Part shown: piece after piece, positions 10,835 through 20,466 of the stretch
Layout of the letters: the number at the start of each line of letters is the position of its first letter
How positions within the stretch are numbered: position 1 is the stretch's first letter
DNA from: Corylus avellana
Taxonomy: Eukaryota; Streptophyta; Magnoliopsida; Fagales; Betulaceae
Assembly (NCBI RefSeq): GCF_901000735.1
Contig: NC_081550.1
Location: forward strand, 14,116,393-14,180,392
Length of the DNA stretch: 64,000 nucleotides
Direction: 5' to 3'
Position numbers and translations under genes: made by a program
The notes under the pieces: generated by a model
Told to the model about the DNA's origin: nothing
Database searches by the model: none
What the model saw: only the letters and a program-made list of their open reading frames with translations

Positions 10835-11546
10835 AAGAGGCTCAATGTATCGTCAACTCAGCTGCTATACCAGTCAGCTCCATTTCAGGCAGCTGTTCTC
10901 TTTGTCTCAGGCCCTCTGGTTGATCAGTTCCTCACCAACCAAAATGTCTTTGCCTGCAAGTATTCTCCTTTAGTTTTGGGAACTTAATTGCTTCCCTTTT
11001 CTTCTCCTTTCCTCGTGCCTAGAAAATTAACTTGTGATGGGAGATTAATGGAAGTGAAAATGTGCAGGCATTCATCGTGCTTTCGTGCCTAATAGCAGTG
11101 GCTGTGAACTTCAGCACCTTTCTAGTTATTGGCAAGACTTCTCCTGTTACATATCAAGTGCTACGGCACCTCAAGACATGCCTTGTTCTTGCCTTTGGCT
11201 ATACACTTCTCCATGACCCATTTACAGAGAGGAACATTATTGGAATCCTAATTGCAATATGGGGAATGGGACTTTACTCATATTTTTGCACCCAGGAGGG
11301 TAAAAAGAAACAACCCACTGATGTATCACTGGCTTCCCAGGTACTCTCTCAGTATTGATCAGTAAGTGTTTCACTGCGATAGGAATTGAATGATTTCATT
11401 TTTCCCTGTTTAATAATTCATTTCTAATTTCCAGATTAAAGATAAAGATACTACACCACTTTTGGCTGGGAATTAAAGAGCGTGGGCCTTTCAGATAAGG
11501 AAACTCATGAGGCTAAGAAATCAACCAAGGACTCTGTTGTTTAAGT
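10835..11546 (+). pseudogene. UDP-xylose-type nucleotide-sugar transporter, last exons only
   Basis: Plant UXT/URGT-type transporters (triose-phosphate-translocator superfamily, Golgi, about 350 residues) exchange UDP-sugars for UMP. Three exons are visible. 10835-10978 encodes KRLNVSSTQLLYQSAPF through VDQFLTNQNVF. 11068-11342 encodes LSCLIAVAVNFSTFLVIGKT and YTLLHDPFTERNI, the last transmembrane helices. 11435-11476 encodes IKDKDTTPLLAGN and then a stop. Acceptors AACAG, GTGCAG and TTCCAG and the donor CAG/GTACTC are good, but the first donor reads TTTTGGGAACT where GT is expected. After the stop, another frame (about 11493-11546) still reads SDKETHEAKKSTKDSVV, so the tail is frameshifted. 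All upstream exons are missing. This is a 3' gene fragment, probably non-functional. Confidence 0.8.
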
Positions 11547-11849
11547 TTGTGACAAAAGTTTCATGTTTCTTGGTCTTTCTTTCCAGATCCAGGACATTTT
11601 TTCCCCTATAAACTCAAGACATTTTGCTGAGTTGTAAAGGATTTTGATTCTTTGAATAAATTGACTCTCTTCCTTTTCTTTTTTCTTTTCTTTGTTTAAT
11701 TGATTCTCAAATTAGAAGAATCTCTAACTCGTATATCCAAACCTTCCCACCCTAACATACTCACTCTCTATCCTTTTCAAGTTTTACGTGAAAAACTCTC
11801 CAATGAGAAAAGAAAAACCATGAGACCTAATCCAATTAAATCTTCTTTA
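11547..11849. other. 3' flank of the transporter remnant
   Basis: Likely former 3' UTR and intergenic DNA. A T/C-rich tract lies at 11660-11700. No gene. Confidence 0.5.
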
Positions 11850-12425
11850 GAACAATATTTAGAGGCTACCAACATGTCGTAAATACATGCATTCTTGGAT
11901 TACAACATAAATTTCTGATCACTCTAAGGTAGATTTAAACAAGAACAACAAAGAATCAACAAGTAAAGCGATCATTTATTTAAACTTCTCAAGTGTAAGT
12001 ATGTTCAAAATCATATTGAAAAACCATAGACCTTACAATAGAAATGGTTCAATCCGAAAATCATCAGTCCATTTCATTCTTCAACACCATTCTTTTATGA
12101 GATCAAACCATGCATATCAAAACATATTTTAGATTCAATGGATATCAAGAAAAACAAATTCATGAGTTCAACACGCTCACCTTACACAACTAGATTTCTC
12201 CTTGGCCTGGCCTTCAGGTGATTTTGCTCCTCCTCGCTCTCGAAATTTTCACTCACTTTCTTACCCACTTCCTTGTTCCCCAAACGGTTCCTCTATACTT
12301 GTCTAAGCCTTATTCCCTAGAGAACTCTCAACGATGCAAGAATGAGCATGAGCTCTGCCTATTTTTATACACAACTCAATCCAATCATACTTCTACGGTC
12401 CTTTGTGGTGTCCAATGAAGAGCTA
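11850..12425 (-). mobile_element. LTR-like fragment, minus orientation
   Basis: It contains the 125-bp block shared with 2820-2950. On the minus strand a TATA-like GTATAAAAATAGG near 12360-12372 is followed downstream by CT-rich leader-like sequence. That order suits an LTR read right to left. Precise ends and target duplication were not found. Confidence 0.35.
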
Positions 12426-12439
12426 AGATACTCGTGCAT

Positions 12440-12598
12440 GCTTACATATCTTTGCTAGAGCAAAGGAGCTTATTGATGAAAATTCAAACTGGTGGAAAGT
12501 TTCTATGATAGAAGAAACTTTCAATGAGGATGAGGCAGCAAGAATTTGTGGCATGGTTATCTGTCCTACAAAACCTAATAGACTCCAATCTACACCTA
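12440..12598 (+). pseudogene. LINE fragment (region after the reverse transcriptase)
   Basis: Plus-strand frame with ELIDENSNWWKVSMIEETF and EDEAARICGM resembles the segment between the reverse transcriptase and the zinc-binding region of plant L1 LINEs; compare ISNLIDTENCKWNGSLI in the LINE at 31999-37884. It is cut off by the Gypsy LTR at 12599. Confidence 0.6.
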
Positions 12599-14672
12599 TG
12601 TAGTGACCCAAAATAATTAACTAGGCTTAAGACAGCTTAGTTATAGGGTTAATTGGACTTTAGGTCACTAGGGACAATTGGAGGGGGGGACCACGCGTGC
12701 GCTCGCCTGTCAAGAGTACACGAGCGCTCATGTAGGGAACAGCCGAGCGCTCGTTGACTTTTTGTTGACCATTGATTTTTGCCCGAACGTATAACCTACA
12801 ACCTAAAAACCCTAGGTAAATAGTACACGAACGCTCGGTACTATAGCACCAAGTGCCTGCCCTTTTTTAGCACTGTTCCTGCAGAGCCCTCAGCTTGTTC
12901 TACCCTATAAATACCTCCCTCCCATGCCCTTTGAGCCCTAGAGAAACCCTGCTTGTTTGATTCTTGAGAGTTTGTGAGATTTTGTGAGTGTTCTTGGAGA
13001 ATGAGGAGGTTTTGTTGAAGAACTTGCTATGTTGAGGTAACCACTGTCTTTCTTTGGTGAGTTTACTAGGTTGTTATGCTAGCTTTGTGCTTTACAGTAG
13101 CATAGTTGTTAGAGTCTAAAAGTATAGGTCTTAATTTTGTTATAAGCTTTTCCCTTCCATTAGACTTAATCTTGTTGTATGGAGACGTTGTTTTGGTTAG
13201 GAAGCGTTAGAAACCCTTTTTGTAGCCTAAGGACCAGTTGAGGAGGCTTCAGAGGACGTTGGACCAAATGTGGTTCTACCTGAACCTTTCTAACCAAACG
13301 CTTGCCTAGAGACGACCTAGGGAGGCCGTCTTGGCCAGACGTTCTATTGCCCCTATTTTATTGTTCTAGGTTCGTTTTAGTCGGAGTTAGGACTAATGAT
13401 AGGTTTTCAACAGATTTAGAAAACCCGGACCCCTTGGAGGACTTTTCGGAGGATTTGTACGACACGGGTGAGTACTACCTCACATAATGCTTGCCATTTC
13501 TTTTCTCGAATTGCACGACTAGTTTGTGTACCAAACATGCATATTTACAACTTTCATGAAATATATTTTGCTGCATCATGAACTCTACCATTTGTGAAAA
13601 TATGCTACTTAACAAGATAATTACGATAAGACTTGTAAAAGATTGCATGTAAATACAGACAAGACTAATTGCATCGTATGACATGGTACACCAGTACATG
13701 CAGGATAACAGCCATGAGCTTACTATATATGTTAACTTTATGGTCAAATGTGTGTGTTATATGGGCCTTGGATCCAATAGTTATTGGTAACCGCCGCAGC
13801 CATGCCTAATGGTTGGTCACTACAGGATGTACATCACTAGTAGTGTGGGCCACCCGAGGTTTGACTTGATCGAGTTGCTAGTGTTATGGACGGTAGCGTA
13901 CAATATCTGGGGCACCGATATTGTATAACAGGTCCCTCGAGACAACGCCAACCTTGTTGAAAATGAGTAATATCTTGGGTAGAGCATATTGTTGAACTAT
14001 CACTGATTCTCATAATTATGGCATGTACTATATCTATATTACATTCATGGATAACTCTCATACCTAAAATGTTGCATACTTTACCAAACAGAGTTCATCA
14101 CTAAATGACATAGGTATTGTGTGCATTATTACTCACACAGTCCTTGGACTTACCCCTTTATTTTTTTCCCCTCCATTCTGTATAATTACACTGTTTAGCT
14201 AGCATAGAGGAGGATGCTTTCAAATAGAGTAATGGTGGTGACCTAAGACCTGATTCAGGCCATTTTTTAGGATATGGACCCAGTATGGCTGAAATCCATG
14301 TGGGACGATGGACGAACCACACGGACAGGAGATGATCGAGATAGTCATTATGTTGGCTTTACTTAAGAGTAGGCGTTGATTTTGTTATCTTATTTCCAAA
14401 AAATTATCTTGTGGTTTGTAACCTATTTTGATGATGGGTCCGTTGACCAGTACATTTAAGGATCTATTTATGTGATGGTGTTTTATCTTTACTCTGGTTA
14501 TCTTGATTGTGGCATTTAGTTATTGTTTTCTTATTCCTGTAGTTAAAGTATTCCGCTTTATTCTCTCATTTAGGAGAGGTTAAAATCCCTGAGTCTTGTC
14601 CTGATATGGATAAGGCTGAGAGACGAACCATAAAGTCAATTACCAGTTAATTGATTTCCACTGGGCGTTACA
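12599..14672 (+). mobile_element. Gypsy 5' LTR, 2074 bp
   Basis: Begins TGTAGTGACCC and ends GGGCGTTACA (TGTA/TACA inverted termini), and is followed within two bases by a primer-binding site. A TATA box (CCTATAAATACC) lies at about 12903-12914, so U3 is only some 300 bp and R/U5 is very long. The partner LTR and most of pol are absent from the window. Confidence 0.75.
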
Positions 14673-14674
14673 GT

Positions 14675-14687
14675 TGGTATCAGGGCC
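14675..14687 (+). other. Primer-binding site of the Gypsy element
   Basis: TGGTATCAGGGCC directly after the LTR, of the tRNA-Met-complementary type. Confidence 0.7.
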
Positions 14688-15602
14688 TTATACTCTAAAG
14701 ACTGCAGGATAGAAGGAGAGAAAGCCTAGGCAATGATCACACCGGAGAATAGGCTAGTTAGCTATTTGGAATTAGTCCATAGGTTGGTCGCTTGGTTCTA
14801 GCCAAGTCGGTTCTAACTTAGCTGCCCATTGTAGAGAATGCCGCCCCGAAGCAATCTAGCAACCGGACCTAACGCTCAAGAGATTGGGAATGTCGAGGAC
14901 AACATTCAACTAGAGCTTGTGGACATTCCAGTGTACGAGGCAGCGCCCCCGGGACGGGATCAAGTGATGGATGCGATTGGCCAATTAGTATCGGCCTTGG
15001 ACCGAGATAGGGTGGCGAGGCAGCCAGCCTCAGGGCCTGGTTGTTCCTTGAAGGACTTCTGTAGTCATCACTCAGATAGTTTTGACGAAACCAACGATCA
15101 TATCAGCGTGGAGAACTGGCTGAATGATATGGATGAGCTCCTAACTACCACTGGGTGTACTAATGAGTAGAAGGTCGTATACGCTGCTTATAAGCTTACT
15201 GGAGAGGCCAAGCGTTGGTGGCAAGACGAGAAGGTTGTACTCATCGCTGAGTTGGGTTGGAGATCGCAATTACTTGGCCCATCTTCAAGCACGAGTTCAA
15301 TCGGAACTTCTTGCCTAAGCTTGTGCAGGAAGCGAAGGCATGAGAATTCATGGACTTGGTCCAGGGGAGGATGTTGGTGATTGAGTATCCAGCGAAGTTT
15401 CTTTAGTTGTCAAGGTTCAACATGTACCTCATCCCGGATGAGGAGAAGAAGGCGAAGAAGTTCAAGTGAGGTCTAAACACCCATATCTGCAATTTCTCTC
15501 AATTAGTTGATCGGGCTTCGATCTTTAAAGTAGAATGTGGTGGAGTACGAGGACCAAAAGAGGAGAGCTAAAGGACCTAGTACTTCATCTGGAGAAGTAG
15601 GG

Positions 15603-17167
15603 TGTTGTGAAAATTTTAATTACTCGCAAGTGCACGAATCGTTTTGCAATATAGGGATGCAAGTGTAAGGTCGAACCCACAAAGAATTGTGTTTATGAAA
15701 ACAAAATTTATACCTAAACTAATTAAATCTTAACCTAGTTCCAAAAAAGATTTGATTTTTGAATTGCAAATCAAGAAAACACAAACTAAACAAGATAAAA
15801 TTAACCAAAAGATAGAGTACTAAGGTTTTGCAATCCGCACTCACCCAATCATAGCAACACATTTCATGTTCATCAATATTAATATGAAGTTCTCACAAAT
15901 AAAATCCTATGTATGTTCTACTATGCTTCAAAGATTAATTAAATCATTCATTGAATCCGTTCTTTGCAAAAATCATAAAAGATATTCAGTTTAAATTAAA
16001 TCATAAGATGAATCCGTAAATCACAAAAGATATCCAATTTAAACCAAATCATAAAATGTATTCATAGAGTGAAACACAATGAATATCCTATGTTTTGATA
16101 ACTAAAAAACTCAACCAATCAATTAAATGAAACTATCTCAAATCATCAAATGTATCTGCGAACCACATCACAAGAGATATCCAAGAATCATCCCACTAAT
16201 TAAATTGAAATAGAACAATTGAAATATTAAAACTCAATAAAATCGGATAATATTAACTTACATGAAAATAATGTTGCTCTTCATCGATGAGGCTTCATCC
16301 TCAACCTTAGTTGAGAAATTAGCTACACATGATTATGAAAAATAAAACCAAAACGTAAAGAAAAACTACGCTAAAAGGGGAGAAAAGGTATGAAATTTCG
16401 GACTTGGTCTCTAGCCCCCTTTTCTTGAGGCTTAGCAATCTATTTATAAGGGTTTCTAGGGTTTTAAACCCTAAAAATAGCACGGGTGCCTAGCTATCAG
16501 ACGAGTGCTCTCAATCGCACTCGTGCATGTGATCTTCCTCCTACGGTGCAGCGCTCGTGCGTTGATGCTTGCTTGGGGGCATGGTTGCACTCGAGCGCTA
16601 CCCTACTCAGCTCGAGCCCAAATGCGCTCGAGTGCAAGGTTGTGCGCTCAATCCTACTTCCTCAAATGGCTCTTTTTCAAACTTTGCATTTTCCCTTTTA
16701 AAGGCACAGTTTTCCTTTAGCAACATATAAAACACTAAAAACACAAAATATTAGATTATAAGGAAAAATGCAGTTTACCCCCTGAAGTTTTAGGGGTTTT
16801 TCAATTTTAACCCCAAAGTTCAAAAATTGGCAATCTACCCCCCTGAAGTTTCAAAAATTGGCAATTTAAACCTCCGTTACTAATTTCCGTTAAATTTGAT
16901 GGAAATTTTTTAAAAAAAACCTAAGGGTAATGATGTAATTTCATAGATTTCCGTCCATTTAGACGAAAAAATTAAGTGGAGGGTTTAAATTACCAATTTT
17001 TGAAACTTCAGGATGGTAGATTGACAATTTTTGAACTTTGGAGTTAAAATTGAAAAACTCCTGAAACTTTAGGGGGTAAACTGCATTTTCCCCTAGATTA
17101 TAATACGATTAAGGGATTAACAAATGTAAATTAAGTTGCTCAAATATGCAATATTTGGCACTCATTA
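15603..17167. mobile_element. Unclassified insertion in gag, 1565 bp, with 5-bp target duplication
   Basis: Exact TAGGG at 15598-15602 and 17168-17172 brackets an AT-rich segment that begins TGTTGTGAAAATTTT, followed by CTCGCAAGTGCACGAATCG, and ends GCAATATTTGGCACTCATTA. Removing it brings the two parts of the Gypsy gag next to each other. It has no LTRs, no clear terminal inverted repeats and no coding sequence. It contains repeated TCACAAAAGATATCCA-like words (15980-16190) and a GC-rich stretch of alternating GCACTCG/CGAGTGC motifs (16480-16640). I recognise such sequence as recurrent in plant genomes but cannot name the family. Confidence 0.65.
16761..17093. mobile_element. Mutator-type MITE, 333 bp
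   Basis: Perfect 9-bp target duplication TAGATTATA at 16752-16760 and 17094-17102. Inverted repeats of about 80 bp start AGGAAAAATGCAGTTTACC and mirror GGTAAACTGCATTTTCCCC. The 9-bp duplication and long inverted repeats fit Mutator-like elements. It is nested inside the insertion at 15603-17167, so it is the youngest layer here. Confidence 0.85.
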
Positions 17168-17365
17168 TAGGGCAAACTAAGAGGGTGGCAGTGAGAAGTT
17201 ATCCACCTCAACGGCCACAAGGACATGCCCCAAATACCTCTGAAGCCCAGTAGCACCAGAAGGGTCAGACACCGAAGTTGTGCCAAAAGTACAACAAGGT
17301 TCACTAGGGACTCTGTAGGATGGGTGTGGGGACGTGCTACCGGTGCGGCCAGTTTGGCCATTTCA

Positions 17366-17566
17366 TCCCTTGTCCTTCCGGCTATTATGGGCAATAGAAA
17401 AGTTAACAGTGAAATTTGGAACTTGTACAAAAACAGTATCTAAGAGATTCGAACGATACATGGATAATACGTGAAGTTGACGAAGATGGTCTGTAATTGA
17501 TCTTATCATTCGCCTCGCTTTATACCCAAATCCAACAAGATTTCCAAAACAGTCGAATTCCGAGAT
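17366..17566 (-). pseudogene. LINE ORF1 (DUF4283) fragment, first direct repeat
   Basis: About 200 bp homologous to 17876-18083 in the same orientation. On the minus strand it preserves FGNLVGFGYKARR, part of a DUF4283-type LINE ORF1. It begins where the Gypsy gag zinc knuckle ends. Confidence 0.5.
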
Positions 17567-17639
17567 GTTTAACCATCTTTTTTTTTTTTTTTTTTGTACA
17601 GAGTTTTAGGCATTTACTACATCGGATTCAAGGACTTAG

Positions 17640-17870
17640 TTTAGAATAAAACTCATCAAATGTCCCATCTTCTTGCATGTTGATCTCTTCAAATTTAGAA
17701 ACTAACATCTGAAGTTTTGAAGATCTCACACTTTTAGCTCCTTCATGAGTAGTTTCTAAAGTTTCACATGCTTCCTTAGATATTTCACATCTAGAAATTC
17801 TTGAGAATTCTTCAGTTGAGATAGATATGAAGATGAAATTTGTGGCTTTGTCATTAGCAATGGAAGCATT
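17640..17870 (-). pseudogene. Copia gag fragment
   Basis: Minus-strand reading with EEFSRISRCEISKEA, ETTHEGAKSV and SSKLQMLVSKFEEI, characteristic of plant Copia gag (UBN2 family). It is not related to the gag at 1-472. It lies between two direct repeats of LINE ORF1 and is preceded by a poly-T run at 17577-17595. Only this internal segment survives. Confidence 0.7.
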
Positions 17871-17875
17871 ATTTT

Positions 17876-18360
17876 CATCCCTTGTCCATTCGGCTATTAT
17901 GAGTGATAGGGAAAGTTAACAGTGAAATCTGGGAGTTGTACAAAAACAGTATCTAAGATATTTGAATTTCGAACAATACATGGATGATATTTGAAGTTGA
18001 CGAAGATGGTCTACAATTGATCTCATCATTCGCCTCACTTTATACCCAAATCCAACAAGATTTCCAAAACGGTCGAATCCTTCTACTAAGAAAAGATGCC
18101 CATAAAAAATTCATGGCCTACCCTCCAAAACCCTAGTTTTGTCCCATTCATATTCAAACTCTATAATGAAAAGATTTGAAGGTGTTCTTGCCAAAAATCT
18201 TTCAGCCCCTAACCAATGTCGATTTGATTATTTCGTTACTCGCTTTCATGTCAGCAATGAGCTTTCCAACCAAGCATAACCTTCCCCTATCCACCATTTC
18301 TTCCAAAGCCTCCTCTGATAATGTGAATTTTCCCCATAACTTAGTAAAATCCTCTGCCAT
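17876..18360 (-). pseudogene. LINE ORF1 (DUF4283) N-terminal fragment
   Basis: Minus strand, start ATG at 18360-18358. It reads MAEDFTKLWGKFTLSEEAL, RLCLVGKLIADMKASNEII and EYEWDKTRVLEGRP, the opening domain of plant L1 ORF1 RNA-binding proteins (DUF4283); compare MGDLTEDVTRMWEKFNLLE in the LINE at 36182-37801. Stops and frameshifts follow, and no downstream LINE sequence is attached. Confidence 0.7.
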
Positions 18361-18539
18361 ATTACTCACCTTAGTAAATCCTTTGCCATATTACCCCTCT
18401 TAACGATAGAAGAAAAAGAAAAGAACAAAAATCCTTCACAACCTTGTACAGACAAGAAGATCCTTCTTCTCCTCTAGGTTTCAAAATGTGCACCCTAGAA
18501 AGAATAGTCCGGTTATGTATTTTTTATCTTTAAGTATAT

Positions 18540-18830
18540 CATTGATGCCTTAAAATATGGATATTTGCAATTTGTTTAGAAGTGAAATTCTCAAATACAT
18601 TTTGTATGATTGAGATTGGTTCATTAAGTCCTTACATGACCTCTCAACAATTATGTGAAGTGAATTAGGATCTTTCCCTATATGATTGAGAAAAGCACAA
18701 TTTTTTCATTCCTAACTTTCTTCCAATTCTTGAATCCATGATTAGTGAATACATATTGCATAGGATTTGCAGATTGGCTTACTAGAGAGAAACATGGAAA
18801 ACAAAATTTTGCATCTATATCAAGTGAATA
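18540..18830 (-). pseudogene. TTF-type hAT transposase, N-terminal fragment
   Basis: Minus strand: FCFPCFSLVSQSANP, then FTNHGFKNWKKVRNEKI, then (after frameshifts) LMNQSQSYKMYLR. This matches the order in TTF-zinc-finger (ZMYM1-like) hAT transposases: CFPC, the GFxNWKK motif, and a helical segment. Multiple stops. The catalytic part is not seen here. Confidence 0.65.
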
Positions 18831-19700
18831 TTCAAGCCATGAAGGAAATAACTTGAATTACAAAGGTTGAAAGCTATGAAGATGACTTACTGGTTCAGAT
18901 CTCAAGTACTTTGAGAGAGTAAGTTGGTACATACCAACATTAATGTAAGCTCGTCGAATTTTATCCTCTTTATTAACATCAAAATCTCATATTTGGGGAT
19001 GCAATCCAAGATTACACTCCAATGAACTAAAATAAATTTCATTGATGTCAAAAATTTTGAGATTTTGTAAGAGGACTTTTAAAAATTGGCATATTAGAGG
19101 TTACTGATGATGCATCACCAACATTGACTTCTGAACTTTGTATACTTTTTTCTTTTGAAAAAAATCAACTATAAGGTTGTAATCGAGGTGAGCCAAGCCG
19201 AGCCAAGCCGAGCCGTGCCAACCTTTAAAATTTCAAGATTGGATCATTTATGAGGACGCCTATTTGAGTCGAGCTATGAAATATGTGTTTAAGCTCTACT
19301 CAGTGGAAGCTCGTTGAAAATGCCAGTCGAGCACATAAATGTACGTCATTTACCTTTTTAAGACGGCAATTCACGACCTTTCAACAGTAAAGGATGCCAT
19401 TTTCTTTTCTCGACTAATGGAAAGCTATACATACCAAAAGACGACCAAAATTATATAGCTAGATAGACAACTTATTCATGATCGCAAACATTCTAAACTA
19501 CAACACAACACCAAAAAAAAAAAATCATAATCTACATTATATCTATGCACAACGTTGGTCGATGAAAACCATTAAACTGAGCCAAACATAGAACAAAATG
19601 AACGATATCAGACAAAGTAAGGGAAGTGGTGGACAGAGAAAACAATGGTGGGTCATTGATTATGAGAACGTACGTACCTGCCTGTGAGTTGCCGAAGTTG
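18831..19700. other. Intergenic stretch with possible hAT-derived repeat
   Basis: No gene. Around 19175-19340, GAGCCAAGCCGAGCC and GTCGAGC words resemble plant hAT-derived repeats, without definable ends. Confidence 0.4.
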
Positions 19701-19709
19701 TTGACTGGG

Positions 19710-19712
<3 letters not shown>

Positions 19713-19745
<33 letters not shown>
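19713..19745. repeat. (GA)n microsatellite
   Basis: Uninterrupted GA dinucleotides of about 33 bases followed by a G-run. Confidence 0.95.
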
Positions 19746-19748
<3 letters not shown>

Positions 19749-20466
19749 GGGGGGATAAGGCTAGGCGAAAACCAAGAGCATTTAAAAATAAATAAATATC
19801 TTAAAATTTATTCCATATCATTGATGTGGGAAATTGGAGAGCACTTTATTCAATATCATTCTTTAACGACTTACAAAAAAAAAATTCTTCCCCAAACGAA
19901 AATCTAAGAGCATTTAAACCAAGAGCGGAAGAGGGAGTGCTTTCCCACACATATGTGCACTCCAACTGCCATTTAAATGTGTATGGTAAGTGTGGTTAAG
20001 ATAAAAATTCAAAAGTTGCATGTGGGAAAGTGTGACAGCTGGACGCTTTATTCAATATCACCCTTTCCCAAACGACAAAAACCAAAAGCATTTAATGGCG
20101 TGTTTATTAAATCTCGTCCCTTGTTCCCTAACCTTGAAAACCATTTTGTCCTTTACAAAATACAAACGATAACTATGTGTCATTTAAGGATTGAGAAATA
20201 TAGCCATTAAAGTGCTTTCCCGAGACTAAATGTTCAAGAAAAATAGCTGTAATGGCGCTTTCTAAACTTAGCTCATTTTAAGGATGAAAAGCTTCAGAAA
20301 AAGGCTCATTTTAAGGCTAAAATATGTCGGGAAACATAGCCGCCAAGGCGCTTTCCCGAGGACAAGCATTCAAGGTTAGACTTTTTTGTTTATTCTTAAT
20401 GATTGCAAAAATGAAGGTAAACAAGACGGGGCAAAAGAGAATTTTTCATTAAAATTTTTCACAATC
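19746..20466. other. Non-coding stretch at the 3' side of the antisense gag-like gene
   Basis: Contains diverged repeats of ACTTTATTCAATATCA (near 19845 and 20047) and GGCGCTTTCCCGAG-type words (20205-20365). It probably belongs to the same retroelement as 20467-24652. Confidence 0.4.

Larger units (their letters stand above)
14838..17373 (+). pseudogene. Gypsy gag, broken and interrupted
   Basis: The ATG at 14838 begins a frame of 110 codons that includes LKDFCSHHSDSFD and VENWLNDMDELL, typical of plant Ty3/Gypsy gag, ending at a TAG (15168-15170) where the family has Gln. Downstream the same protein continues with KLTGEAKRWWQDEK, then further stops and frameshifts, to about 15597. An insertion occupies 15603-17167. 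After it gag-like sequence resumes at 17173 and reaches a zinc knuckle, CYRCGQFGHF at 17335-17364. At that point the sequence passes into LINE-derived DNA, so protease and pol are missing. Non-functional. Confidence 0.8.

Noticed and set aside
17335..17373. Complete CCHC zinc knuckle at the end of the Gypsy gag
   Set aside because: The first two Cys and the His are gag, but the last Cys falls in sequence shared with the LINE repeat at 17876, so the full knuckle may be coincidental.
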